Notes: generated by a model from the letters alone, not told the origin. A stretch of 45,069 nucleotides of DNA from Listeria goaensis (GCF_900186125.1 NZ_FYBQ01000017.1:1-45069); one strand, 5' to 3'. Counted from the first letter of the stretch, positions 8,010 through 15,367 are shown. A program made the numbers and translations.

Positions 8010-9077
8010 TTACCAAGAACCACCTTCCCAAGTATTTCCATCTTCTCCATCGATGTATCCACCATCTGACCATTCAACATCCCAACTGTCACCAGGAGTT
8101 AATTCATCACTAGATTGTGAAGAAGAACTTCCATTTGACGCTGAATTTGATGAATGACCAGAAGAACCGCTTGTATTTCCTGAAGTTGATTTTTGGGTCG
8201 GACTTGAAGAATTTGATTTACTACCTGAACGAGATGATTCTGATGTTGATGAACTTCCTTGTTTGTAAGATTTCGAACTCGATGTTGAATTCTGAGATGA
8301 ACTAGCTTGTGATTCTTGTGTTTCTGTTGCTTTTTGTTTTGCTTGATTTGACTGATTAGCTTGCTCATTTTGCTTTTCATTTGTGACTAAGTAATTTTCG
8401 ACACGATTTAAATCAGCAATGAGTGCTTGTTTTGCTTTAGATTGTTTCACTTTATTTTTTTCACTTAAAGCTGTTTGAAACTGTGATCGCGTGATACTCT
8501 CTTTAATGGTCTTTCTTGTCGCATCTGTAAAGAGTGCATCCACCGCATTTTGAGCTTTTTCTAATTGATCGTGTTGCTGTTTCGCTTGTTGAATCCACTT
8601 ATTCTGCTCTGCATAAAAAACAGGCTTCACGTCTTTAAGCTCATTAGCTTGTTTCTTAACATCTGCTACATTTGCATTTTCTGTTAATACACCTTTTGGA
8701 TCAAGTAATTTTTTGACTTGATCACGTAAAGCAATCATTTTTTCCGCATCCGCAGTATCTACTGTCGCTGTATTTAATTTCTCTGCGGTTGTGACTGTCA
8801 TTTCTTTCCCTTCCAGCTTTTGTAATTTACTTTTCAGCGCTTGAACGTCTTTTACAGTCACATCTTTCGCTAACAATTCTTTTTTATCGTTAAGATAAAA
8901 TGAAGCTCCTTCTTTTTTATAAGCTTCTACTTGTTGCGCTAATTGCGCCTCTGCTTTTTGCACAGCTTGCTGTTTTTCTTCTGCTTTTGCGTGAGTTTGA
9001 TATTGAGTGAGTCCAACTCCGCCGCTAATAAGCAGTGCACAAATTCCTATCCCTATGATCCATTTTTTCTTTGTCAC
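8010..9077 (-). CDS. Membrane-anchored coiled-coil protein with Ser-rich stalk
   Basis: Protein of 355 residues. It has an N-terminal basic start and one hydrophobic helix (about 5-23), an extracellular helical region rich in Ala/Lys/Gln/Glu (30-240) with heptad-like patterning, a Ser/Asn/Gly/Thr low-complexity linker (about 250-325), and a short acidic Trp/Gly-rich tail (SWDVEWSDGGYIDGEDG). The layout recalls cell-wall-spanning proteins such as MapZ, but I cannot assign a family. It lies directly downstream of the small 71-residue gene and upstream of the adhesin, and is probably a surface factor of the mating system. Confidence 0.7.
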   Translation of the reverse strand: MTKKKWIIGIGICALLISGGVGLTQYQTHAKAEEKQQAVQKAEAQLAQQVEAYKKEGASFYLNDKKELLAKDVTVKDVQALKSKLQKLEGKEMTVTTAEKLNTATVDTADAEKMIALRDQVKKLLDPKGVLTENANVADVKKQANELKDVKPVFYAEQNKWIQQAKQQHDQLEKAQNAVDALFTDATRKTIKESITRSQFQTALSEKNKVKQSKAKQALIADLNRVENYLVTNEKQNEQANQSNQAKQKATETQESQASSSQNSTSSSKSYKQGSSSTSESSRSGSKSNSSSPTQKSTSGNTSGSSGHSSNSASNGSSSSQSSDELTPGDSWDVEWSDGGYIDGEDGNTWEGGSW

Positions 9078-9079
9078 GT

Positions 9080-9295
9080 TTATGCTCCCCTTTCTAATTT
9101 CACCGCAGTTCTGTTTTCAATCGCTTGTTCAATAAATTCTAATTGATCGAGACTATATTCAGCCAAGTCACTTTTCGTTAAGGAAGAATCCGTTTCAAAA
9201 AGACAGTAGCCATAAATCAATTCAATCAATAGCCATTTTTCATTACGAAGTGTTTGCACCACTTTATTTTGTTCTGTTTCTAAAATGGTCTGCAT
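9080..9295 (-). CDS. Small acidic hypothetical protein
   Basis: Protein of 71 residues, helical and acidic, with no membrane segment. ATG 9295 is preferred because AAAGGTGA precedes it; GTG 9304 abuts the ribosome site. It ends 2 bp before the next gene's start, so the two are co-translated. No recognisable family. It is the first coding gene after the structured RNA element. Confidence 0.6.
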   Translation of the reverse strand: MQTILETEQNKVVQTLRNEKWLLIELIYGYCLFETDSSLTKSDLAEYSLDQLEFIEQAIENRTAVKLERGA

Positions 9296-9374
9296 TTCAT
9301 TCACCTTTCCTTTACTTATATTTAGTATACTATAAATCCACTTTTACTTCTTGTGTTAAATCAATACAATTAAT

Positions 9375-9854
9375 CTCTTTCCCACGCCAATGAAAAAGAA
9401 TTGGCAATACGGTCAAAGAAATAGGCGATCACGGCTTTAGTTGGAGATAAGACCCATTTTCACCTATTTCTTTCACCGTACTGATTACTATAATACTTGG
9501 ACGTTTGAGGCTTCAGAAACGTCCCAACCCTTGACCAGCTATTCCATTGTGGTTTGTCTTGCTCGATGCTAGTGCATGTCGTCGCAAAATCCAATGAAAT
9601 CCAATCACGTTCCGTTTATGGCTAGTCCGGCAACCTGAGAGCACGAAGGTTTCGGAATCCCCTTCAAACCGCTTCCTCACTTAGCTAGTGCTGATACATA
9701 AGCGAGCTAATTCGTATGAACCCGTTTAACGGGAAAGTTCCGAATTAGGAAATCACTATGCAGTTTTTGAAAGAACAAATCTGAAAAAGGTTAAGGTGAC
9801 CTACTCGACAAATGTCCGAGCACGTTGTTTCTTTTTCATTGGCGTGGAAAAGAG
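9375..9854 (-). ncRNA. Large structured RNA element (ROOL/GOLLD-like candidate), about 480 nt
   Basis: No coding ORF fits here, but the segment is closed by a 26-bp inverted pair: 9375-9400 with 9829-9854, with only one non-Watson-Crick position. Inside are further long helices: 9408-9428 with 9460-9480 (21 bp, two imperfections), 9499-9506 with 9517-9524, and 9707-9714 with 9741-9748 enclosing 9721-9724/9730-9733. A long closing helix around many local hairpins, lying between co-directional genes on a Lactobacillales plasmid, is what the large ornate RNAs ROOL and GOLLD look like, though this one is shorter. The minus strand is chosen from the neighbours. A MITE-like element is the alternative; I see no target-site duplication. 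Confidence 0.55.
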
Positions 9855-10256
9855 TTAGTGTTGAGGAACCATCACATAATGTCGCATCCCTTTCATAACT
9901 AACAAGTCGGCATCAGCTTGTTTTCGCCTTGCGATAATTTGATGTTTCTCACTTGTCGTATCAGCGATTCGCACGTGTCGAATATCATAATATATATCTT
10001 TTAAGGCTATTGGTTGTAAGGTATTGAGATCTACAGCGTTAGGAATACCATTCGCAGAAAGTCGATCCCACAGATAAAGGTATTTTTCACCACTAAAAGT
10101 TTTGATAAAAACTGCTATTTGTATCTCTTCTAACTGTTTTTGTGTTAAACGCTGCAAGGTTGGTTTTCTTTTTTTCATTTTACTTTTGATAAATCGATGT
10201 TCCATGGGCTCATTGATTGATTTCATCCTGCGTTTATCTGAAATTTTTGTTTTCAC
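9855..10256 (-). CDS. Basic hypothetical protein at the head of the conjugation operon
   Basis: Protein of 133 residues with a very basic N-terminus (Lys/Arg about one in three over the first 40 residues) and a more ordered C-terminal half. The start is GTG 10256 behind GGGAGG. It follows the terminator at 10318-10345 and ends right at the closing helix of the structured RNA element. The basic N-terminus would suit nucleic-acid binding, perhaps to the adjacent RNA, but no known motif is visible. Confidence 0.6.
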   Translation of the reverse strand: MKTKISDKRRMKSINEPMEHRFIKSKMKKRKPTLQRLTQKQLEEIQIAVFIKTFSGEKYLYLWDRLSANGIPNAVDLNTLQPIALKDIYYDIRHVRIADTTSEKHQIIARRKQADADLLVMKGMRHYVMVPQH

Positions 10257-10311
10257 CTAAATCTTCCTCCCAGTTTTTAGTATGTAAACAGCTCAAATGA
10301 ATTCAGCGAAC

Positions 10312-10345
10312 AAAAAAAGCGCCTCCTACATTAGTAGAAGACGCT
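10312..10345 (-). terminator. Terminator between the peptide leader transcript and the conjugation operon
   Basis: AGCGCCTCCTAC (10318-10329) pairs with GTAGAAGACGCT (10334-10345) around a 4-nt loop, with two G-U positions, followed on the minus strand by seven T (10312-10318). No annotated gene ends here on the minus strand, so it should terminate the transcript that starts at about 10801 and encodes the 19-codon peptide. Read-through would enter the conjugation operon. Confidence 0.75.
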
Positions 10346-10472
10346 CGCCAAGGGTTATTGCATTATTTTTGACGTTTACATTCCTCAAAAAAGTGGAATA
10401 TTTCTGTAGCATTACCTCAATTGATAACATCAGAAATCATTCTCATTTCTTGTGGCGAAACCATCAATAAAA

Positions 10473-10481
10473 TGATACAAT
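10473..10481 (+). promoter_or_regulatory. Extended -10 promoter of the structured antisense RNA
   Basis: TG-A-TACAAT at 10473-10481 with no good -35 at 17 nt, which an extended -10 can tolerate. Transcription would begin near 10488 and oppose the peptide transcript. Confidence 0.4.
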
Positions 10482-10485
10482 AGCC

Positions 10486-10603
10486 TTTGGTGAGGCGCCG
10501 TCTCTTAAGTCGGATTAAGAGTACAGGTGAGGAAGGGGCTACCTTCCTAGCACATCGTCAATTTTCCGCCAAGTTAATTGACCTGTGTGCTTCGCCTATT
10601 TGT
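10486..10603 (+). ncRNA. Unassigned multi-hairpin RNA, antisense to the peptide transcript
   Basis: Behind an extended -10 promoter (TG-A-TACAAT, 10473-10481) the plus strand can form a closed junction. The outer helix is AGGCG (10493-10497) with CGCCT (10593-10597). Hairpin A is TCTTAA/TTAAGA (10503-10519), hairpin B is AGGAAGG/CCTTCCT (10530-10548), and hairpin C is GTCAATT/AATTGAC (10557-10581) extended by GCACA/TGTGC. There is no coding ORF. The GGTGAGGC near the start slightly resembles M-box RNAs, but the rest does not fit. It could be an antisense regulator, like Anti-Q of pCF10, or a leader of the Rgg gene. Confidence 0.4.
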
Positions 10604-10688
10604 ATATTATTTGTCACTGAATTCGCATATGAGTTTACCCTATTGTGAAATCAATGTCAAATAAATATTAGATTCTAAGTATAAATGT

Positions 10689-10748
10689 CTAACCAATTAA
10701 TACATGGCCTTGAGTACGTGTACCCAAAAAGCTAAAAATTAAGAACAT
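10689..10748 (-). CDS. 19-residue hydrophobic peptide, candidate signalling pheromone precursor
   Basis: ATG 10748 to TAG 10689 encodes MFLIFSFLGTRTQGHVLIG. It has a GGGAGG ribosome site 9-10 nt upstream and its own promoter about 60 nt upstream with a TGcTACAAT box. It is divergent from an Rgg-family regulator, and one of two identical-type palindromic operators lies just upstream of its -35 region. Short hydrophobic peptides encoded beside RNPP/Rgg regulators are commonly exported, trimmed and re-imported as signals; the C-terminal part (QGHVLIG) would be the likely mature form. It could instead be a leader peptide. The peptide's function is inferred from position. Confidence 0.55.
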   Translation of the reverse strand: MFLIFSFLGTRTQGHVLIG

Positions 10749-10807
10749 TTAGTCCTACCTCCCGTATTCAACGTAAGTTTTTTGTGTTTTTTATATCCTA
10801 CACATAC

Positions 10808-10839
10808 ATTGTAGCACATATTTATATTTTTCCTAGCAA
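10808..10839 (-). promoter_or_regulatory. Promoter of the peptide transcript
   Basis: On the minus strand, the extended -10 box TG-C-TACAAT (the hexamer covers 10808-10813) with a poorly spaced TTGCTA at 10834-10839 (20-nt spacer). A weak -35 next to a palindromic operator (10848-10869) is the usual design of an activator-dependent promoter. Confidence 0.5.
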
Positions 10840-10847
10840 TTCTCTAG

Positions 10848-10869
10848 AATGTCTCATTGGTGAGACCTT
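10848..10869. promoter_or_regulatory. Palindromic operator 1 (upstream of the peptide promoter)
   Basis: Left arm AATGTCTCA, 4-nt centre TTGG, right arm TGAGACCTT. It is almost identical to operator 2, 86 bp away (about eight helical turns). It lies 8 bp upstream of the -35 of the peptide promoter, an activator position. The likely ligand is the adjacent Rgg protein. Confidence 0.7.
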
Positions 10870-10928
10870 TTGCACATAACCAACTTTTTTGTATATTAAA
10901 AAGTGAGCGTTTAAGCCATTCTATTTTT

Positions 10929-10957
10929 TTGCCAATGTCTCATTAGTGAGACATTAT
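10929..10957 (+). promoter_or_regulatory. Promoter of the Rgg-family regulator gene
   Basis: TTGCCA, 17-nt spacer, CATTAT; the spacer is filled by operator 2. It would give a leader of about 45 nt before the GTG start at 11007. Confidence 0.5.
10934..10955. promoter_or_regulatory. Palindromic operator 2 (within the rgg promoter)
   Basis: A 9-bp perfect inverted repeat, AATGTCTCA and TGAGACATT, around TTAG. It occupies the spacer between TTGCCA (10929-10934) and CATTAT (10952-10957), so a bound protein would block the regulator's own promoter: likely autorepression. Confidence 0.75.
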
Positions 10958-11006
10958 AAAATATAATGTGTATTTTATACATTTCCTAACTAAGGAGTTG
11001 ATAAAA

Positions 11007-11918
11007 GTGTCACAAAACATTCATAATTTGGATGGACTTGGCGATACAATTAGAAAAATACGTGAAAATAAGCAACTTACACAAAAAGAAGTTGCTGGCG
11101 ATATCCCTCGTGCCACGTATAGTCGCATTGAAGCAGGAAAAACCATTCCTTCGCTAGAAAATTTTTTTCAAATTGTAAATAGATTATTTATGGAAGTCGG
11201 CGATTTCATGATGATTCATGAAGACTTTAAAGTTTCAGAACGCCGGAAAATTCTTCAACTTTTCAAAAATGTTCAAAGTACCTTGAATGAAGAAGGTTTT
11301 CATTCCTTTTTTGAGTTTAGTTCTGAATACTTGAAAACCCATCATGATTTAGAAATTGAAAATTTATTTAAGAGTTTACAAGGCCTGTATCAATTCTCAA
11401 AAACAGATGACCGCGCAGAAACCTTTCTGTATGTGAAACCACTTTGGTTATCACTAAAAAACAAAGATGAACTTTACTACTGGGATTCCTTAGCCTTATC
11501 GAGCATAATATTCTCACTCCCTGATTCTTCTGATATTCATTTTCAGGTTAATCGGTTAGCTAATTCCTTCAAACGTTTAGCGCCATTTTATCCAGATACA
11601 CAAGGTCATCTTGCTCGTCTTTACTTAAATGCAGTCTTTGGCTTAAAAGAAAATAATCATCTTCATGAAGGCGGTCAATATGTTGATGCGGCCCTGGAAA
11701 TAAGTGAAAAATTGCCTAATAGAGATCGAGTTCTTTATTATGATGCCATGTATCGTAAGGCAGAAATTGAATTTGTCACAGGAAATGAAGCTCTAGGACG
11801 AAGACTTGCCACCGAGAGTTTTCAAGGGTTACAAAATCATGAAGTAACTAAGGGAAAAAACAGCATACTGAATGATAATATGTCTGATTGGCAGATATTA
11901 ATACAAAAAAAGAGTTGA
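11007..11918 (+). CDS. Rgg/MutR-family (RNPP-like) transcriptional regulator
   Basis: Protein of 303 residues. The N-terminal XRE helix-turn-helix (about residues 8-65; LGDTIRKIRENKQLTQKEVA ... RIEAGKTIPSLENF) is followed by an all-helical region to the end with TPR-like repeats, the standard layout of Rgg/GadR/MutR and of PrgX-like peptide-sensing regulators (family length about 280-320). GTG 11007 is chosen because TAAGGAG lies 9 nt upstream; the longer frame from 10968 would include the promoter region. It is divergent from the 19-residue peptide ORF, and two matching palindromes lie between them. The likely function is peptide-responsive control of itself and of the transcript running toward the conjugation genes. 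Confidence 0.85.
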   Translation: MSQNIHNLDGLGDTIRKIRENKQLTQKEVAGDIPRATYSRIEAGKTIPSLENFFQIVNRLFMEVGDFMMIHEDFKVSERRKILQLFKNVQSTLNEEGFHSFFEFSSEYLKTHHDLEIENLFKSLQGLYQFSKTDDRAETFLYVKPLWLSLKNKDELYYWDSLALSSIIFSLPDSSDIHFQVNRLANSFKRLAPFYPDTQGHLARLYLNAVFGLKENNHLHEGGQYVDAALEISEKLPNRDRVLYYDAMYRKAEIEFVTGNEALGRRLATESFQGLQNHEVTKGKNSILNDNMSDWQILIQKKS

Positions 11919-11941
11919 TATTTAATTATATCAACTCTTTT
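11908..11941 (+). terminator. Terminator of the regulator gene
   Basis: A perfect 14-bp stem (AAAAGAGTTGATAT / ATATCAACTCTTTT) with a 6-nt loop. The left arm overlaps the regulator stop codon. It works on either strand and also contains the stop of the small ORF on the minus strand. Confidence 0.85.
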
Positions 11942-12006
11942 GTGTCAAAAGTAATAATTTCGCCGCCACCTAGATACACATGCCCGTAAAATTGCTTGCC
12001 TTTCAT
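11926..12006 (-). CDS. 26-residue ORF or gene remnant
   Basis: ATG 12006 with GGAGATGA upstream encodes a peptide starting MKGKQFYGHVYLGGGEIITF and stopping inside the regulator's terminator hairpin. The beginning looks like the first strands of a larger protein, so this may be the stump of a truncated gene rather than a working peptide. The rest of 11942-12284 is A+T-rich with no further gene that I can support. Confidence 0.3.
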   Translation of the reverse strand: MKGKQFYGHVYLGGGEIITFDTKELI

Positions 12007-12284
12007 GGTAATTCATCTCCATCTTTTGAGAAACAAACAAACTATTATCCAGCACATCTTGAAAAATGCGTTTTTTTGTTTATATGTTGTCCCTTTTTAA
12101 GATTAGTTATCTACACTGTAACCCCTTTCATTGCGTTTATAACTAACTTGTTAATAGTTTAACATAAAATAAACAGCTAAAACATATAATACCCCAGAAA
12201 CTGCGATTTTTGCCCTAAATGACAGATTTCATGCTTTTTTTTAATTTTTTTGTATACAAATCTACTCTTTTTTTACTAAAACTA

Positions 12285-13232
12285 TTACGCTTTCTCCTTT
12301 CCATTCTGTTCAACAAAACTTAACGTCTGATTCACATCAAATAATTGGAAAAATTGTTTTTTAGTATATACCTGCCAATCTCGATTGGGTGACCGGACTA
12401 CATAGTCTCCTTTTTTGATTGACATCTGTGGCTTTCCTTTTTGATGTACTTGGATTGGTTTTCCTGGTCGATTCGCTATGACAGTAGTTTCTTTATTTTT
12501 GAGAAATAGTTGGATTATTCCCACGTTATCTCCTGTGAATTCAAGCACTTCATACGACCCTTTTGGATAACAAACTTGTGGAATATGAGTATTAGCCATA
12601 ACAGGCTCTAAAGTTGTAAGATGTCCAACAGGTGTTTGCTCCACCAATTTTTCTAAAGTGGTATAATCACCATCACTTAAAGGGATGTACACACTAGACC
12701 ATAATTCTTCTTCAAGTTCGTCCACTTTAGATGCTTTAATCTCATCTTTTTTAAGTAAATAGTCTAAATCCTTTTGTCTTATAGCTCGATAGAAATATAT
12801 TAGATTGTTCTGATCAAAAACTCGATAAATCTTCGTTTGGTATGTTTGGATCCTATTTTTTGCTTTCCAATAACGAAAAATATCGGGTGAAATATCTAAC
12901 TGGAGTTGAATATCTTTCTCCATCATGCCTGATTTTCGGAAATACGCATATTGTTGGATGGTAAAATGCTCGATAAAATCATGAACTCGTTCCCATTCAT
13001 TCACATCTTTTTTAGTCTGGACAACCACTTGCTTTTCTTCGCTTAGACCACCTAAAGCCTCTTGTTCTAAACGATGCGACTCTGCCGTTAACTCCATAAT
13101 TTTTTGACAGTCCGCACATTGTAAATAAGTCCCTGCCGCATGTGACATCTGCAACGCATCGTGTTCTTCATAGGCTTGTGCCAACGCCAACATCACCGTG
13201 CGTTTTTGTTTTTTCAATTCTCGCGTATTCAA
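12285..13232 (-). CDS. Hypothetical protein downstream of the replication origin
   Basis: Protein of 315 residues. It starts at TTG 13232, seven nt after GGAGGG; no in-frame ATG is nearby. The N-terminal part is helical with a C-x-x-C pair (CADC, about residues 39-42), a central part has a helix-turn-helix-like stretch (KDIQLQLDISPDIFRYW), and the C-terminal part is strand-rich, ending in a motif-like GDYVVRSPNRDWQVYTKKQFF. I do not recognise the family. It lies beyond the origin candidate and is transcribed in the same direction as repE. Confidence 0.7.
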   Translation of the reverse strand: MNTRELKKQKRTVMLALAQAYEEHDALQMSHAAGTYLQCADCQKIMELTAESHRLEQEALGGLSEEKQVVVQTKKDVNEWERVHDFIEHFTIQQYAYFRKSGMMEKDIQLQLDISPDIFRYWKAKNRIQTYQTKIYRVFDQNNLIYFYRAIRQKDLDYLLKKDEIKASKVDELEEELWSSVYIPLSDGDYTTLEKLVEQTPVGHLTTLEPVMANTHIPQVCYPKGSYEVLEFTGDNVGIIQLFLKNKETTVIANRPGKPIQVHQKGKPQMSIKKGDYVVRSPNRDWQVYTKKQFFQLFDVNQTLSFVEQNGKEKA

Positions 13233-13259
13233 TCATTTTCCCTCCGTTTTGTCTCGTTC

Positions 13260-13517
13260 GTTCACGCAATCTATTGTACCCGAATCTTAAAAAAATGCAA
13301 AAATGACCACCAAAACAAACTATCTATAGGGTGCATATGCGCTTCATACCCTAAACTACCCATAAGTTCCCTGTGCCAACTACCACCTATCCATCGCATA
13401 CCTCTCCCCCAGAGCCCTATATCAAAAATAGACTAGATTATAATTATTTCAGATACACCCGTAACAAAAAGGTGACGTAACTAGAATTAAGTAATTGGCA
13501 ATCGAACCCATTAACTT
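13260..13517. other. Candidate vegetative origin downstream of repE
   Basis: In Inc18 plasmids (pAMbeta1, pIP501) the origin lies just downstream of repE/repR. Here that place is noncoding, with a marked strand bias: about 13330-13425 is pyrimidine- and C-rich with few G on the plus strand. It also contains a GCATATGC palindrome near 13342 and an A+T-rich patch near 13437-13450. Location and composition support an origin; the Rep binding site itself cannot be seen. Confidence 0.5.
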
Positions 13518-15167
13518 TTAGCCTGTGCCCATCGTGCCTAGATTGGCTTTTCGTCTTGTTTCATACGTGTTCTTCAGCAAGTTCCACACTTCTTGACCGT
13601 CACTACCCCTTTCTGGCAATCCTCTCAAAATGCCGTTATGAGCTTCTGATTGTGAGGTTTTTGCGTCTAATTTTTCTAAAATAAATGACACGCTTTCTGT
13701 GAAAGTGGCCAAAAAGGTCCTATACTTTTCTTTTTCCTGGCGTGTTTTGTTCATAGCATGACGAATCGCTTGTTCTACCACAATCGCATTCGTGGATATC
13801 AACGTCACCGCATAACGTCCCTTCCCTTCCACTTTGTGGATAATCCGTTTGGACGCCTTTAATATTTTTTTTAACGTGGCCAAAGGGATTTTGGTTTCTT
13901 CCGCCAATTCACGCTGTGATTTTTCTAAAAACGTTTGGCCATGTAAAATTTGATTTGAGATGTATTCTTCTAAATCTGCTTCCCATTCTTCGAAATGAGA
14001 ATAGGTTCTGTTTTCTCGCGCTTTTCTATGCTTCCGAAATACACGACTACCTTGCTTATGAAAGATAAATGCCGCAGAATGCTCCATTTCGTCTCCCGAA
14101 TCGTACGTTTCTAGTAAACCTTGGATAAATTCTAAATTCGCGCCCTGGTATTTTCCAGAATACGCGCTTTTTAACGTTTTTTCCATTTCGCGCAAGGAGA
14201 CCGGTTGTTTCAGGTTGGTATTGAATTCATCGAGTAAATCAAAGGCTTCTTCGTAGCTCATTTCAGATGAATAGCATGCCAGTCCCAAGGTGAAAAGCGC
14301 GTTATTTCGGCCATATTGTCCTTGGCGACCACGGATATTCGTGAGTTGAATCAATTTTGTAAACCATTTTTGGTTTGTTGCTTTCAATATGTTTTCAGGC
14401 TTTTGAACAATCTGCAAGTGAGAACGGTCATGCTTGTCACTGTATATCTTTGACCATGACATGAGATTGGCATAGTCGAATGTATGACTTAAACTTTCAA
14501 AAACGACATTATACAAGTTTGGCGCTCTAAAGAAACCGAAGTCATTGCAACCACGATCAACATGTGGAAGTTCCGCCGCAAACGCATGCTTCAGATTTTG
14601 CGCCACTTTTTTGGCCACACGTAGGCTCTTAAAATTGTGGGAGTTGCTAATGAAGACTGGATTTTTTAAGACAAAATACATCTGGAAACCATGTGTGGTC
14701 TGAAGGATGAGCGTCGGCGTTTGATTCAAGATTTTCATCGATGCCATAATCATTTGAGCCACATCCACTTGCAGAGTATCCACATCAATGACATAGGTAT
14801 TGATTTGTTGTAAGTTCTCTTCAGCATGGCCTTTCACAAATTTACGTGCTTTATCTGTGTAAGTCCCCCATCGATAAACGTTGGGCGTCCAGTGTGTAAA
14901 CTGGTTCACTTCTTGAATCAGCGCTTCTTGACTTGTCACAATAAATCCACGCACGCCTTGTCGACGTTGCAAATCTTCTTTTTGACGCACGACAAACTGA
15001 ACGCCTTTGCGATGAGCACTCGCTGCTTCTTGTGCTGCATAATGTTGTTGAACAGCTAATACACCACGGCTGTTTTTTTTCGAAAAAGCTGTGATGCCTT
15101 CGTGAACGACCGTATGAATCACGGATGAATAGGTATATAAATCAATGACTTCACTGGAGTAAGACAT
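13518..15167 (-). CDS. repE: Inc18-family theta replication initiator (RepE/RepR/RepS-like)
   Basis: Protein of 549 residues from ATG 15167. It shares the characteristic RepE block FTHWTPNVYRWGTYTD ... GHAEENLQQINTYVIDVD, then PTLILQTTHGFQMYFVL, GCNDFGFFRAPN, and GRNNALFTLGLACYSS, with YQGAN near the middle: the pAMbeta1/pIP501 RepE/RepR family, whose members are about 497 residues. The extra length is mainly at the N- and C-termini. RepE melts the origin downstream of its gene and supports Pol I-dependent unidirectional theta replication. A longer frame begins at GTG 15212, but that codon lies inside the attenuator hairpin, so ATG 15167 with GGGAG upstream is preferred. Expression is probably controlled by attenuation. 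Confidence 0.9.
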   Translation of the reverse strand: MSYSSEVIDLYTYSSVIHTVVHEGITAFSKKNSRGVLAVQQHYAAQEAASAHRKGVQFVVRQKEDLQRRQGVRGFIVTSQEALIQEVNQFTHWTPNVYRWGTYTDKARKFVKGHAEENLQQINTYVIDVDTLQVDVAQMIMASMKILNQTPTLILQTTHGFQMYFVLKNPVFISNSHNFKSLRVAKKVAQNLKHAFAAELPHVDRGCNDFGFFRAPNLYNVVFESLSHTFDYANLMSWSKIYSDKHDRSHLQIVQKPENILKATNQKWFTKLIQLTNIRGRQGQYGRNNALFTLGLACYSSEMSYEEAFDLLDEFNTNLKQPVSLREMEKTLKSAYSGKYQGANLEFIQGLLETYDSGDEMEHSAAFIFHKQGSRVFRKHRKARENRTYSHFEEWEADLEEYISNQILHGQTFLEKSQRELAEETKIPLATLKKILKASKRIIHKVEGKGRYAVTLISTNAIVVEQAIRHAMNKTRQEKEKYRTFLATFTESVSFILEKLDAKTSQSEAHNGILRGLPERGSDGQEVWNLLKNTYETRRKANLGTMGTG

Positions 15168-15199
15168 ACCATACCTGGCTCCCTTCTTTTTTTTACACA

Positions 15200-15242
15200 A
15201 CAAAAAGGACACGGCTACTTCCCTTTCGGAAGTGTCGTGTCC
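15200..15242 (-). terminator. Transcriptional attenuator in the repE leader
   Basis: On the minus strand a stem AGGACACG ... CGTGTCCT with an inner ACTTCC/GGAAGT stem is followed by TTTTTGTTGTG. It sits about 35 nt before the repE ATG, so it is a terminator between promoter and gene. In Inc18 replicons an antisense RNA drives the leader to form such a terminator. Confidence 0.75.
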
Positions 15243-15338
15243 TGTTCAAGACTGGACAATATCCGCATAGGAAGAAACTCATCGTTCCCCTAGCGAAAAA
15301 AAGTTTTTCAAATGGCTTTGCATCAACGTTTTTAGCCA

Positions 15339-15367
15339 TTGTCAAATAAACCTAAATGTGTTATAAT
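15339..15367 (+). promoter_or_regulatory. Promoter of the repE antisense RNA
   Basis: TTGTCA (15339-15344), exact 17-nt spacer, TATAAT (15362-15367) on the plus strand, within the repE leader. This is the best consensus promoter in the region, as expected of a constitutive counter-transcript. Confidence 0.75.

Noticed and set aside
9375-9854. Group II intron
   Set aside because: No GUGCG-type 5' end, no recognisable domain V, and no maturase ORF.
10351-10437. Minus-strand ORF (28 codons, MLQKYST...) in the peptide transcript
   Set aside because: The GAGG lies only about 2 nt from the ATG and the frame ends inside the terminator stem; not supportable without conservation.
10486-10603. M-box (magnesium) riboswitch
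   Set aside because: Only the GGTGAGGC start is shared; the conserved M-box core is not seen and no transporter gene follows.
11980-12162. Plus-strand ORF of 60 codons after the regulator
   Set aside because: No ribosome site, and its composition is that of random A+T-rich DNA.
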